From positions 105,945-169,944 of the forward strand of contig DATCHW010000003.1 in NCBI GenBank assembly GCA_036508135.1: DNA of 64,000 nt, in the 5' to 3' direction. Positions 37,401-46,543 of the stretch are shown here, one piece after another. The translations under genes were made by a program, and so were the position numbers. Numbering within the stretch: the first letter of the stretch is position 1; each line of letters opens with the position of its first letter. The notes below the pieces were generated by a model, which was not told where the DNA came from, did no database searches, and was given only the letters and a program-made list of their open reading frames with translations. The DNA comes from DATCHW01 sp036508135 (GTDB lineage: Bacteria > Bacteroidota > Ignavibacteria > Tepidaquicellales > Tepidaquicellaceae).

Positions 37401-37929
37401 TACCGAACTCTACTGCTATCCTGCAGATCTCTTTGAATAGATTATCACGGGTTTTGATTCTTAAGATTGCCTAATTTATCTGGCTTAATAAAGCATAAGT
37501 CCTGTTTATCCTTTTGAACTTTTCTTCCGACTCTTTTCTACCGGTAATATCAAAAGTTACTCCGTTGACATAAACAGGTTTTCCGGTTTTATCATATTCG
37601 GGTTTACCCCTATCGTTTATAAAAATTATTTTACCGTTTTTATGTCTGAGCCGGTACTCTATATTTACAATTGTTTTCTTATTTAAGGAATTCCGGATTT
37701 CAGTATCTAACTTCTTTCTATCTTCCTGTAAAATCAAATTTTTAAAGGAGCAAATTCCACTTTTTGTCAATTCGGAAGGTTTATAACCGGTAACAGGAGT
37801 TAACATATTGTTCAGGAAATCCATATGACCGCTTTTCAGGTTCAATTTATATGCAATTCCCGGAAGGTTTTTTGTAAGAGAAATATATGAATTTATTTCA
37901 TTTGCCGGAATTTCAAAAGAAGTTTTCAT
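34439..37929 (-). pseudogene. Multi-PAS/GAF sensor histidine kinase broken by an in-frame TAG and a frameshift
   Basis: Three frames on one strand read as a single protein of about 1160 residues. The pieces are 37929-37471 (PAS, ending TYALLSQIN then TAG), 37470-35173 in the same frame (AILRIKTRDNLF..., a GAF domain, then about five PAS domains), and 35172-34439 in another frame (end of the last PAS, then HisKA_2 and HATPase). The TAG at 37471 stands where this GAF family has Gln (SQINQAI), a single C-to-T change. The frameshift is at nine As (35193-35201, T on the plus strand). A tenth A would give QKKNGTRFPIEVS, the normal PAS ending. The kinase part has HHRVTNNLQVISSLL and DNGVGLPVN. Two independent lesions favour a decaying gene; sequencing error, slippage or readthrough remain possible. 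Confidence 0.82.
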
Positions 37930-37940
37930 TCTTATAAAGT

Positions 37941-38039
37941 TTATAAATGCTGTAATTAATATATTTTCAAAAGATTAAGATCCCTTTAATTTCCCAAAAA
38001 ACCTTGTAAATGAAAAAAAATTAATTACAGCATTTATAA
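37941..38039. repeat. Perfect 20-bp inverted repeat with 59-base spacer
   Basis: The left arm TTATAAATGCTGTAATTAAT is at 37941-37960. The right arm at 38020-38039 is its exact reverse complement, and matching stops at both ends. It lies in the 298-bp divergent region between the broken PAS kinase (left arm 12 bases from its ATG) and ppdK (right arm 189 bases from its ATG). It could be a two-site operator, a small mobile remnant, or an RNA hairpin. The rest of the divergent region holds nothing else recognisable. Confidence 0.75.
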
Positions 38040-38227
38040 TGTAAAGTAATTTTATTGAAAATTAAACTGAAAATTTAAAGAATAAACACCATATTTTTGC
38101 TGAAATTAATTATCTGTGCTCCATTTTTCCCAAAACAGGTTTAATATTTGCCTGTTATATTATATTCATAAAAAGTAAATTTAACGATATTTAATAAATA
38201 ATTACACAAAAATTTAAAATATTCATT

Positions 38228-41011
38228 ATGGCTAAAGATCACAAATATGTTTATTATTTTGGCGGAAAGAAAGCCGACGGAAAAGCAGAAATGAAATCCT
38301 TGCTTGGTGGAAAAGGCGCCAATCTTGCAGAAATGGTAAATATCGGTTTACCTGTTCCCGCAGGTTTTACAATTTCAACAGAAGTGTGCACTTATTTTTA
38401 CGATAATAAGAAAAAATATCCTAAAGAACTTAAAGCAAAAGTACTGAAAGCACTTGAAAAAGTAGAAAAACAAATGGGTGCAAAGTTCGGAGACTATACA
38501 AATCCTTTATTGCTTTCTATTCGTTCCGGCGCAAGAAGTTCAATGCCCGGTATGATGGAAACAGTTCTTAATGTTGGTTTGAACGATATCACACGTGAAG
38601 GATTAATTAAAAAAACCAATAATCCGAGATTTGTATATGATTCACAAAGAAGATTGATACAGATGTATTCAGATGTGGTAATGGAAAAAGCCTCCGGCAT
38701 AGAGCCCGAAGAAGGCAAAGGTGTCAGACATCAGCTTGAAAAAGAACTCCATAATATGAAGGCTGCAAAGGGTTATAAATTAGATACAGACCTCAGCGCT
38801 GATGACCTGAAAGAATTAGTTGATATATATAAAGCGAAAGTATTTGAAGTGCTGAGAAAACCATTCCCCGAAGATGCAATGGAACAATTGTGGGGAGCAG
38901 TTGGAGCAGTATTCCAGAGCTGGAACGGCAAGAGAGCAATTTCATACAGAAGAATCGAAGGAATCCCAGATGAATGGGGTACAGCAGTGAATGTTCAATC
39001 AATGGTATTCGGAAATATGGGCGACACATCTGCAACAGGCGTTGCATTTACAAGAAACCCGGCAACGGGAGAGAACTTTTTCTACGGTGAATGGCTCGCA
39101 AACGCACAGGGCGAAGACGTAGTGGCAGGTATCCGGACCCCCAATCCTATCAACGAAGTAGGAAAAGGTGAACACAACCAGCACCTTGTTTCCCTTGAAA
39201 TGGGAATGCCGGTTGTTTATAAAGAGCTCGATAAATTCCAGAAAAACCTTGAAAAGCATTATCACGATATGCTTGATCTTGAATTCACAATTCAGGACGG
39301 TAAATTATTTATGCTTCAGTGCAGAGTAGGTAAACGTAACGGTGCGGCGGCAGTAAAAATGGCTGTTGATATGTATAAGCAAAAACTCATTACAAAAGAG
39401 CAGGCAGTTCTTAGAGTTCAGCCCTCTCAGCTAGATGAGCTTCTTCATCCGGTTCTTGAACCGGAAGCGGAAATAAATGCAGTCCGTATTACAAGAGGAC
39501 TTCCCGCAGGACCCGGCGGAGCAACCGGACAGGTTGTGTTCTCTTCGGAAGATGCAGTTGAATGGGTAAAGCAAGGGAAGAAAGTTGTATTGGTAAGAGA
39601 AGAAACCAATCCGGAAGATATAGAAGGAATGAGAGCCGCCGAGGCAATATTGACAGCAAGAGGCGGAATGACCTCGCACGCAGCGCTTGTTGCAAGAGGA
39701 TGGGGCAAATGCTGTATAGTCGGTGCAGGTGACCTCGAAGTTTATTATAATGAAAAGTATTTCAAAGCAGGAAATGAAGTGATAAAAGAGGGAGAATGGA
39801 TCTCGCTCAACGGAACAAAAGGATATGTCTATAAAGGACAAAACCCGATGATAGATGTTGATACGGATAATCCGACACTTGTAGAATTCCTGAAAATATG
39901 TGATAAAGTAAGAGTATTAAAGATCCGTACAAATGCTGATACGCCTGAAGACTCCGCAAAAGCAAGATTGTTCGGGGCAGAGGGTATTGGACTTTTCAGA
40001 ACAGAGCATATGTTTTACGGCGAAGGTTCAGAAGATGCATTATTCCTTCTCAGAAAAATGATTATGTCAGATACGGAAGAAGAAAGAAGAGCAGCATTAA
40101 ACGAGCTCTTCCCGTTTGTAAAATCAGATATCAAAGGGACACTTGAAGCAATGGACGGATATCCCGTAACAATCAGGACACTTGACCCGCCGCTTCACGA
40201 ATTTGTTCCCGAAAATCCTGAGCAAAGAGAAAAACTTGCTGAAGCATTAAATGTTTCCGCGGAAGAATTAAACACAAGAGCAGAAGCACTTCACGAAAGC
40301 AATCCTATGCTCGGACACAGAGGAGTAAGACTCGGGATAACTTATCCTGAAATTACGGAAATGCAGGTACGTGCAATACTTGAAGCTACGGCAGAATTAT
40401 TATCGGAAGGGAAAAATCCATTTCCGGAAATCATGATTCCTGTTGTCGGCATCAATCTCGAGTTAAAACACCAATACATAATTGTAGATAAAGTCTATAA
40501 AGAAGTATTGCAGAAATTCGGTTTAAAGAAAATCAATTACCTGGTCGGAACTATGATTGAAATTCCGAGAGCGGCTATCACTGCCGATAAAATTGCCGAG
40601 TATGCGCAGTTCTTCTCATTCGGAACAAATGATATGACACAGATGACATTCGGATTTTCGAGAGATGATATCAGCGGATTTCTGCCCGATTATCTTAAGA
40701 AAAAAATATTACCGGTTGATCCGTTCCAGGTGATTGACAGAGCCGGTGTCGGAAGATTGATGACTGTTGCGGTTGAGAGGGGAAGAAGAGTAAGACCCGA
40801 CCTCAAAATTGGAATCTGCGGAGAACACGGAGGAGAGCCGAACTCAGTGGAGTTCTGCCACATACTTAATTTGAATTATGTTTCCTGTTCGCCATTCAGA
40901 GTACCGATAGCAAGACTCGCAGCGGCAAGAGCAGCAGTAGAATATCCTGTTGGAGTGAAGAAAGACAAGAAAAAAGGTAAGAAGAAAGACAAGAAGAAAA
41001 AAAGGAAATAA
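38228..41011 (+). CDS. ppdK: Pyruvate, phosphate dikinase
   Basis: 927 residues. It interconverts pyruvate + ATP + Pi with PEP + AMP + PPi. The N-terminal ATP-grasp domain shows GGKGANLAEM and RSGARSSMPGMMETVLN. The phosphohistidine domain has H484 in GGMTSHAALVARGWGK. The C-terminal PEP-utilising barrel has GIGLFRTEHMF, ESNPMLGHRGVRLG, GTMIEIPRAA and the catalytic Cys in GICGEHGGEP. The C-terminus carries a non-family tail of about 19 residues that is almost all Lys (KKDKKKGKKKDKKKKRK). It stands alone with its own terminator, and a 20-bp inverted repeat lies upstream. In this genome it may turn pyruvate from diaminopropionate or amino acids into PEP, or run glycolytically with PPi. Confidence 0.97.
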   Translation: MAKDHKYVYYFGGKKADGKAEMKSLLGGKGANLAEMVNIGLPVPAGFTISTEVCTYFYDNKKKYPKELKAKVLKALEKVEKQMGAKFGDYTNPLLLSIRSGARSSMPGMMETVLNVGLNDITREGLIKKTNNPRFVYDSQRRLIQMYSDVVMEKASGIEPEEGKGVRHQLEKELHNMKAAKGYKLDTDLSADDLKELVDIYKAKVFEVLRKPFPEDAMEQLWGAVGAVFQSWNGKRAISYRRIEGIPDEWGTAVNVQSMVFGNMGDTSATGVAFTRNPATGENFFYGEWLANAQGEDVVAGIRTPNPINEVGKGEHNQHLVSLEMGMPVVYKELDKFQKNLEKHYHDMLDLEFTIQDGKLFMLQCRVGKRNGAAAVKMAVDMYKQKLITKEQAVLRVQPSQLDELLHPVLEPEAEINAVRITRGLPAGPGGATGQVVFSSEDAVEWVKQGKKVVLVREETNPEDIEGMRAAEAILTARGGMTSHAALVARGWGKCCIVGAGDLEVYYNEKYFKAGNEVIKEGEWISLNGTKGYVYKGQNPMIDVDTDNPTLVEFLKICDKVRVLKIRTNADTPEDSAKARLFGAEGIGLFRTEHMFYGEGSEDALFLLRKMIMSDTEEERRAALNELFPFVKSDIKGTLEAMDGYPVTIRTLDPPLHEFVPENPEQREKLAEALNVSAEELNTRAEALHESNPMLGHRGVRLGITYPEITEMQVRAILEATAELLSEGKNPFPEIMIPVVGINLELKHQYIIVDKVYKEVLQKFGLKKINYLVGTMIEIPRAAITADKIAEYAQFFSFGTNDMTQMTFGFSRDDISGFLPDYLKKKILPVDPFQVIDRAGVGRLMTVAVERGRRVRPDLKIGICGEHGGEPNSVEFCHILNLNYVSCSPFRVPIARLAAARAAVEYPVGVKKDKKKGKKKDKKKKRK

Positions 41012-41036
41012 GATAATATTAAATTTAATATGAAAA

Positions 41037-41065
41037 AAAGCGGGGACTGATTCCCCGCTTTTTTT
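41037..41065 (+). terminator. Rho-independent terminator after ppdK
   Basis: AAAGCGGGGA (41037-41046), loop CTGAT, TCCCCGCTTT (41052-41061), then a T run to 41065. The 10-bp perfect stem lies 26 bases after the ppdK stop. Confidence 0.9.
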
Positions 41066-41098
41066 ATGTTATGAAAATAAAGAGATTCTTTCCTATCG

Positions 41099-42592
41099 TC
41101 ATTTAATCATCAACATTTTTTTTGTTTCTGCAAAGTCTCCTGCATTTAACCTATAAAAAAATACTCCGCCCGGTAAATTACTTCCGTCAAATGCAACCTC
41201 ATACGTTCCGGGCTGTAGATGTTCGTTTACCAGAGTTGTGACATTTTTCCCGAGTATGTCATATACTTTTAAACTTACAAATGGATTTCCGATAAGAGCA
41301 TTCGGGAATGACAATGAAGTGGTTATATCAAATTTAATCTTTGTTACAGGATTGAAAGGATTCGGATAATTTTGATAAAGATTATATTTTTCAGGAATAA
41401 TGCCTGATATAAAACTAATTCCCGTCATTTCATTGATTACACTGTAAAGTCCTTTGCAGATTGACTTTCCTGTATTTTCAATCCGCTGAAGAGGGAGAGG
41501 AGGTCTGCTTCCCGGTTCAAGAGTGAATGATACTGCGTGTAACGAATGATAAGACCACCAGTCGTTACAATCGCATACCATACTCAGGACATCATCAGCA
41601 ATTGTTCCCTCCATAACCGGAACGCCTCCGTTATCTGCTGAGTCCGCAGAACGGATTTTCCTAACTAGGTTTGCCGCAATCTGAGGATATGGCTGTGGAC
41701 CGGATTTAACACCCCACCAGTAAAAATCACCTACACGACTGCTGTTAGAGTGTATATCGAAAGTAAAATCGGCATTTCCGTTTGTTTCATTGAATATATA
41801 TCTTTTTAATGTATCAATTTCTTTTCTCCCTGAGGGAAGCGTATCCTGTCTCCAGCTGCGGTTAAAATCGGGTCCCGGTCCCACATTGTACGTAAGATAA
41901 ACCCCATCAATATTAGCCATCGGGAAAAACCAGAATATTGCTTTTCGGCGTAAATTATATGCCACAGAATCATTTGAGTAGATCAGGTAATTACTCATTC
42001 CCATGCAAATTTGACTTCCGATTGATTCATAAACATGCTGTCGTGAAACAACAACTATTTTTTTCTTTACAGCATCCGGAACCGTTGTATCGGTTACTAT
42101 GAATCCGTACAAAGGTCTGCCCTGCAATGAATATCCCCTTGGGTAATCATTATGTACATATTGGTTTCCGTGAATCTGATTCATATAACCCGTCATCTGT
42201 GTGGTAGTCCACGGATACCAATAGGCAATGTAAACAGAGTCATAAGTGAAAGGAGTAATATTATAAAAAAAATAATAACCATTCATCGTAAATGCTGTAT
42301 CAAAAAATGTCCAGTTAGTCTGATTAGAATATCTGTAAATCATACGGTTCGTATTACTGATATTGATATCAGAGCCGTAATATATTTTAAATTTCGGTGA
42401 TTGTTCAAAAACTCCCCGCAAACCAAAATGAAGCAGAGCAATAGGTGTAAGCCGGTAGAAATTTCCTTCAAGTGTGAATGAATCAAGCCGTCCATTATCA
42501 AAATTCTTAAAAGAAGTAATCTGTGAATAAACACAAGAAGATGAAAAAATCAGAAAAAGAATAAATAAACAGCTAAATTTAAATTTACACAT
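41099..42592 (-). CDS. Secreted M14-family zinc carboxypeptidase with T9SS sorting domain
   Basis: 497 residues with a Sec signal (ending CVYSQ). The M14 domain spans about 115-390. Zinc ligands fit H and E of RQHVYESIGS (HxxE) and the H of FDIHSNSS. The catalytic glutamate is likely in SFTLEPGSRP, and NIDGVYLTYN and GPDFNRSW are typical substrate-pocket segments. The last ~85 residues are the type A T9SS domain (NYPNPFNPVTKIKFD, LVNEHLQPGTYEVAF, KKMLMIK). The N-terminal ~110 residues are a beta-rich domain often seen before M14 in this subfamily. It would trim peptides outside the cell. The gene converges on ppdK across its terminator. Confidence 0.88.
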   Translation of the reverse strand: MCKFKFSCLFILFLIFSSSCVYSQITSFKNFDNGRLDSFTLEGNFYRLTPIALLHFGLRGVFEQSPKFKIYYGSDINISNTNRMIYRYSNQTNWTFFDTAFTMNGYYFFYNITPFTYDSVYIAYWYPWTTTQMTGYMNQIHGNQYVHNDYPRGYSLQGRPLYGFIVTDTTVPDAVKKKIVVVSRQHVYESIGSQICMGMSNYLIYSNDSVAYNLRRKAIFWFFPMANIDGVYLTYNVGPGPDFNRSWRQDTLPSGRKEIDTLKRYIFNETNGNADFTFDIHSNSSRVGDFYWWGVKSGPQPYPQIAANLVRKIRSADSADNGGVPVMEGTIADDVLSMVCDCNDWWSYHSLHAVSFTLEPGSRPPLPLQRIENTGKSICKGLYSVINEMTGISFISGIIPEKYNLYQNYPNPFNPVTKIKFDITTSLSFPNALIGNPFVSLKVYDILGKNVTTLVNEHLQPGTYEVAFDGSNLPGGVFFYRLNAGDFAETKKMLMIK

Positions 42593-42642
42593 AAAAATTT
42601 ATTTAACTAATACTCCTCCACAAAAAGAGGAGGATTTCTGAT

Positions 42643-42682
42643 AAAGTGACTTTTGTCACTTTTAGTTAGTATCATTTGATAC
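42643..42682. promoter_or_regulatory. Two adjacent perfect palindromes, candidate operator
   Basis: AAAGTGAC-TTTT-GTCACTTT at 42643-42662 and GTATCA-TT-TGATAC at 42669-42682. GTATCAT recurs at about 42720, just before the ATG of the small plus-strand frame at 42728. Such paired palindromes upstream of a start suggest a dimeric repressor site or RNA structure, but the downstream frame is only a remnant. Confidence 0.4.
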
Positions 42683-42727
42683 CAAAGGAAATTTTAACTA
42701 TTTTTCACAAATTTAACAGGTATCATT

Positions 42728-42934
42728 ATGGATCATTTATTTAAACAAAGACTTAAATCTAAGTCTGTCGAAAACTCAATCATCAACTATATCGCAGAAG
42801 ATTTTAATCTTACTCCATACAAACTTAAAAAAGAACCAACAGATTTTACTGACCAATTAGTACCACCATCAATCGTCTTCAAAATAATACCACTATCACC
42901 AACAGCAAACCCCAAATTATTGTTAACAAAGTGA
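42728..42934 (+). pseudogene. N-terminal remnant of an unknown protein (convergent with another remnant)
   Basis: A 68-residue frame. The first ~35 residues (MDHLFKQRLKSKSVENSIIN and on) have a coding look and follow a tidy leader, loosely reminiscent of the N-terminus of DUF1670 proteins; that is from memory and weak. From about residue 37 the frame is simply the antisense of the beta-propeller remnant on the other strand, so any true homology must stop there. It may be the 5' end of a gene whose body was deleted. Confidence 0.3.
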
Positions 42935-43053
42935 ACCGAATATAAAGAACTGTTTATTCCGCTTGTCTGCAGTGACCGCTGTGCAGTTGAACTATGCAGA
43001 CAGACGCAGTAAGAAAAAATGTTTAATAAAAATATTAGTTTTAATACCTGCAT
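42787..43053 (-). pseudogene. Truncated secreted beta-propeller (YCF48/BNR-like) protein
   Basis: 88 residues: a signal-like N-terminus (MQVLKLIFLLNIFSYCVCLH) followed by a single repeat, LYSVHFVNNNLGFAVGDSG and IILKTIDGGTNW. This is one blade of the YCF48/photosystem-assembly-type propeller common in long T9SS cargo proteins of this lineage. Those normally have six or more blades and a sorting domain; here the frame stops shortly after the first. The 3' part overlaps a plus-strand remnant, so this looks like a deletion or recombination joint. Confidence 0.6.
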
Positions 43054-43166
43054 CTCACGATTAAAGTTTTCATAACCGTTATTTTTTTTAATGTAAGAAT
43101 TATTTTAAAAAAATAAAACATTAGAAAAAATAAAATCGATAGTCCAAAAATTACCTTTAAATATAC

Positions 43167-43847
43167 TTAATTCACAAATCTGTATCCGGCAGAATGTATC
43201 GTAAGAAAATGTTTCGGGACGGATGGATTTTTTTCTATTTTTTTCCTTAACATCATAATATAATTGTCCACTGTGCGGGTGGTAGGGAAGACCTCATATC
43301 CCCATACTTCATCCAGCAGTAAATTTCTGCTCACTACTTCTTCTTTATGATTGATGAAAAATTTCAGTATTTCATATTCTTTCAATGACATATAGATTTT
43401 CTTCTTACCTTTTGATGCTTCCATTTTCCTGAAGTTTATTTCCACATCTCCGATAGTATAAATATCTATTACATCTTCAATCGTTGCTTTCCTTCTCAAA
43501 ACAGCTTTAATCCTCGACAGCAGTTCGCGGATACTGAATGGTTTTGTAACGTAATCATCGGCACCGAGTTCAAGTCCCAGCACTTTATCTGCTTCCTCAG
43601 CCCGAGCGGAGAGCATTATTATCGGAACATTATTGCCTGCGGAACGCAGTTCTTTGCAGATTTCATAACCGTTTTTTACCGGCAGGTTCAGGTCTAATAA
43701 TATCAGGTCAGGAGATTTATTTTCTGCTGATTTCAGACCCTCTTTTCCGTCTGATTCGGTTAATACGTCATAATTATCAAGTTCAAGATTATCTTTCAAT
43801 CCTTTTCTGATTGCCTGATCATCTTCGATAATGAGAATTTTTTTCAT
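43167..43847 (-). CDS. OmpR-family response regulator
   Basis: 226 residues. The receiver domain (1-118) has the acidic pair in IIEDD (D9, D10), phospho-acceptor D52 in LILLDLNLPVKNG, switch Ser/Thr in IIMLSARA, and Lys in DDYVTKPFS. The C-terminal winged-helix DNA-binding domain (about 128-226) shows MSLKEYEILKFFINH, DEVWGYEVFPTTRTVDNYI and HSAGYRFVN. It is the cognate partner of the histidine kinase encoded just upstream (101 bp). Target genes cannot be inferred. It is complete and normal. Confidence 0.93.
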   Translation of the reverse strand: MKKILIIEDDQAIRKGLKDNLELDNYDVLTESDGKEGLKSAENKSPDLILLDLNLPVKNGYEICKELRSAGNNVPIIMLSARAEEADKVLGLELGADDYVTKPFSIRELLSRIKAVLRRKATIEDVIDIYTIGDVEINFRKMEASKGKKKIYMSLKEYEILKFFINHKEEVVSRNLLLDEVWGYEVFPTTRTVDNYIMMLRKKIEKNPSVPKHFLTIHSAGYRFVN

Positions 43848-43878
43848 AATGGTTTTTTATAATTTATAAACTTTATTA

Positions 43879-43940
43879 TCCCCCGATAACCCTCCCAATC
43901 CTACCACCGCGGTGGCTCTTCGACCTCCAGAAGGGGAAGA
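43879..43940. other. GC-rich insert between kinase and regulator genes
   Basis: A short G/C-rich patch in an AT-rich spacer, containing the perfect 12-bp palindrome CCACCGCGGTGG at 43904-43915 followed by CTTCGACCTCCAGAAGGGG. Its base composition is unlike its surroundings. It resembles an interspersed repeat unit rather than a promoter. Confidence 0.35.
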
Positions 43941-43947
43941 AAATATG

Positions 43948-46401
43948 TCATATTTTTTCTTTATACTCATTAAAAATTATTTTGAAAGTGCTGCCCTGTC
44001 CGGGTTCGCTTTCAACTTCTATTTTTGCATTATGGGCATTCACTATGTGCTTCACAAGTGTGAGTCCTATACCTGTTCCTGAAATATTCCCGGTATTTTT
44101 CCCCGACCTGTAATACGAATCAAATATACTGTTGAGTTCCGATTGTAAAATTCCAATTCCGTGATCCTGCACAGACATAATAACCTGATCATCCGTTTTC
44201 TTAAGTACAATACGGATTGTTTTGTTTTCTCTTGAATATTTTACTGCATTAGTGATAAGATTAATAATTGCCTGTGAAACGGAATCAGAATCCGCACTTA
44301 TAAAAAAATCTTTACCGATAAAATCAGAATTAATTTCAATTCCGTTTTTTTCTATTTCATATTTCATCGATAGTACTACACTTTCTACAACTTCTTTAAG
44401 ATCTAATCTCCGGAAGTTATAAGTTTTTACCCCCTTTTCAATCCTTGAAATATCAAGCAGGTTATTTATCAATCTTTTAAGTCTTTCACTCTCGCCGTGT
44501 ATAATATTCAGATATTCTACTGTCTTTGAATAGACTTTTATTTTTCCGGATAGAAGTGTTTCGGTAAACATCTGTATAGAAGTAAGGGGTGTCTGCAGTT
44601 CGTGGGAGACAGCAGAAATCACGAATGATTTCATTTCACTTATTTCTTTCAGATTCTCTTTTTCAAGTCCTTCGCGGATAAGGTTCTCCTCCAATTGAAG
44701 CCGCTTTATGGTAATGGCGCAGTTAGCAGCAATTACATTTAAAAGGTTGATGTCTGACTGGCTGTACCTTAAGTCTGATAATTTATTCCCAAGTAATATC
44801 GTGCCTGATATTTCATCGGACACAAGAGGTATAACTGCGGCAATATTATTAATCTCAAAAATATCTGAATATTCGAGGTTTACATCAATTTCAGGTTCTA
44901 TTTTGTTTTTCTGCATGCAGGGAAATTTCCCGGTATAATTTAAATCAATAATATTGAACACATCATTTTCTTTAAACACAGGACTATAATTTTTCTGTTT
45001 AAAAATCCTGAAGTCTTTTTCCCCGATAGGTTTAATTATAAATGCAATTCTTTCGACCGGAATAAGATTATCCAGCTCATTAATTATCAGGTCGGCTACC
45101 TGATTTATGCTTAAGCATTTTGTGATTTCAGAAGTAATCCTGCTGACTGCAATTTCGAAATCATATTTCTGCCTGAAAAATTTTTTATCAACATATTTCT
45201 CGATTTTTTCCTTAAGCGGATTCAGAAATATTATAACAAAAAAGAGTAAAACTACGGATATGAAAAAATGCGATTCCCCGATTACAACATCAAAAATTTT
45301 AGCTGCAGCAAAAATCAGGATGAGATAGAATACAAATATAAAAAACAATAAAATAGAATAGACTATACTCTTTCTTATTATTATTTCAATATCCAGTATA
45401 TGATATTTTACTACTGCTACAGAAAATGTGACCGGTATAACGATAAGAAAAGCGAGCAATATTTCTTCCGCTAATATTACAGGAAATCCCACAACAGTAG
45501 GAATTACAAAAAATAATATAAAAGGAAACACCCCGACATATATTCCCCAGAATATCCATTTCACCTTTTTCTTCCCGAGCTCGGTATTGAGACGTCGATA
45601 ATTTCTGTAAAGAGTTAATGTTCCCAGGGCAACCGAAAAAGCCAATATCAATTCAGATGCATACCAGAGATTTTTCAGAAAGGTAAATACACTTTCATCC
45701 GAAGCGGTAAGAGTACGTATGAAACCAAAAGTTATGGCACAACAGAAAAGAAAACAAAAAATATAAACAGTGCTGATAAGCTTTTTATAATTTTCTCTTT
45801 CGCCGGAAACACTAAGAATAAAATTATAAAATGCAGCAGAACCCGCGGTATAGCTTGCAAAGTGCAAAATTTTCACAACAATACTTGCAAAATTACCGGT
45901 TAAAGAATACGGAGCGGGTGATGTCATAATAGCTAAGCCAAATATTGTAAGAACCCAAAAAAGAACCCGGGCTGAGTAATCATCCGGTTTTTTCGTAATA
46001 ACAAAAATGGCGGGAAGGAAAAACAATAATCCTGCTATGGCACTTATAAAAATAAAAAAAGCATTTTTATAAAATGGCACTAAGATGAAAACCGAAGAGA
46101 CAGCAGAATCATTTTTTCCCGAAAAGGTGATATATATTTCATTGCCTATTTTTTCCCGGTCAATCAATAATTCCAGTAAATAGTCTGAATTTACCTCAAT
46201 TGATCCGATTTTTGAAATTATTAAACCAGAATATTCCCCGGCATTTTGCCCTGCAATTACAGAACCATTCGAGTAAATATAATCAAAAGGCAGATCCGGC
46301 TTTTGGAAAAGAAGCATTATATTATAACAGCTGACTATGAAAAAGAGAGATGAGATAACATAGTAAAAATTTCTGACTCTATGGCTGCTGTTATTCAACA
46401 T
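43948..46401 (-). CDS. Membrane sensor histidine kinase with N-terminal extracytoplasmic, multi-helix and GAF regions
   Basis: 817 residues. An N-terminal helix (13-31), an extracytoplasmic segment of about 75 residues, and then about eight membrane helices (110-385) resemble 7TM-type sensor modules. A GAF domain follows (about 410-560). The HisKA domain has H600 in VISAVSHELQTPLTSI. The ATPase domain has NLITNAVKYS (N), VQDHGIGI (G1/F) and GTGIGLTLVKHIV (G2). All catalytic boxes are intact. It senses an unknown signal at or in the membrane and should phosphorylate the response regulator encoded 101 bp downstream. Confidence 0.9.
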   Translation of the reverse strand: MLNNSSHRVRNFYYVISSLFFIVSCYNIMLLFQKPDLPFDYIYSNGSVIAGQNAGEYSGLIISKIGSIEVNSDYLLELLIDREKIGNEIYITFSGKNDSAVSSVFILVPFYKNAFFIFISAIAGLLFFLPAIFVITKKPDDYSARVLFWVLTIFGLAIMTSPAPYSLTGNFASIVVKILHFASYTAGSAAFYNFILSVSGERENYKKLISTVYIFCFLFCCAITFGFIRTLTASDESVFTFLKNLWYASELILAFSVALGTLTLYRNYRRLNTELGKKKVKWIFWGIYVGVFPFILFFVIPTVVGFPVILAEEILLAFLIVIPVTFSVAVVKYHILDIEIIIRKSIVYSILLFFIFVFYLILIFAAAKIFDVVIGESHFFISVVLLFFVIIFLNPLKEKIEKYVDKKFFRQKYDFEIAVSRITSEITKCLSINQVADLIINELDNLIPVERIAFIIKPIGEKDFRIFKQKNYSPVFKENDVFNIIDLNYTGKFPCMQKNKIEPEIDVNLEYSDIFEINNIAAVIPLVSDEISGTILLGNKLSDLRYSQSDINLLNVIAANCAITIKRLQLEENLIREGLEKENLKEISEMKSFVISAVSHELQTPLTSIQMFTETLLSGKIKVYSKTVEYLNIIHGESERLKRLINNLLDISRIEKGVKTYNFRRLDLKEVVESVVLSMKYEIEKNGIEINSDFIGKDFFISADSDSVSQAIINLITNAVKYSRENKTIRIVLKKTDDQVIMSVQDHGIGILQSELNSIFDSYYRSGKNTGNISGTGIGLTLVKHIVNAHNAKIEVESEPGQGSTFKIIFNEYKEKI

Positions 46402-46543
46402 ATTTAGCCAAAAAAGTTAAAGTTTTGCAAATTCGGGATAAATATTGTTTGATTCCTCTGTTAAATAAAGATATTTAAAATAATTATGATTAACTATTCA
46501 ATTTTATATTTAAAAATAAAGAATTAAATTAAGTTTACGTAAA

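Noticed and set aside
34439..37929. Programmed frameshift or stop-codon reassignment as the main explanation
   Set aside because: Two independent lesions in one gene and intact neighbours point first to gene decay or sequence error; the alternatives are kept as findings to test.
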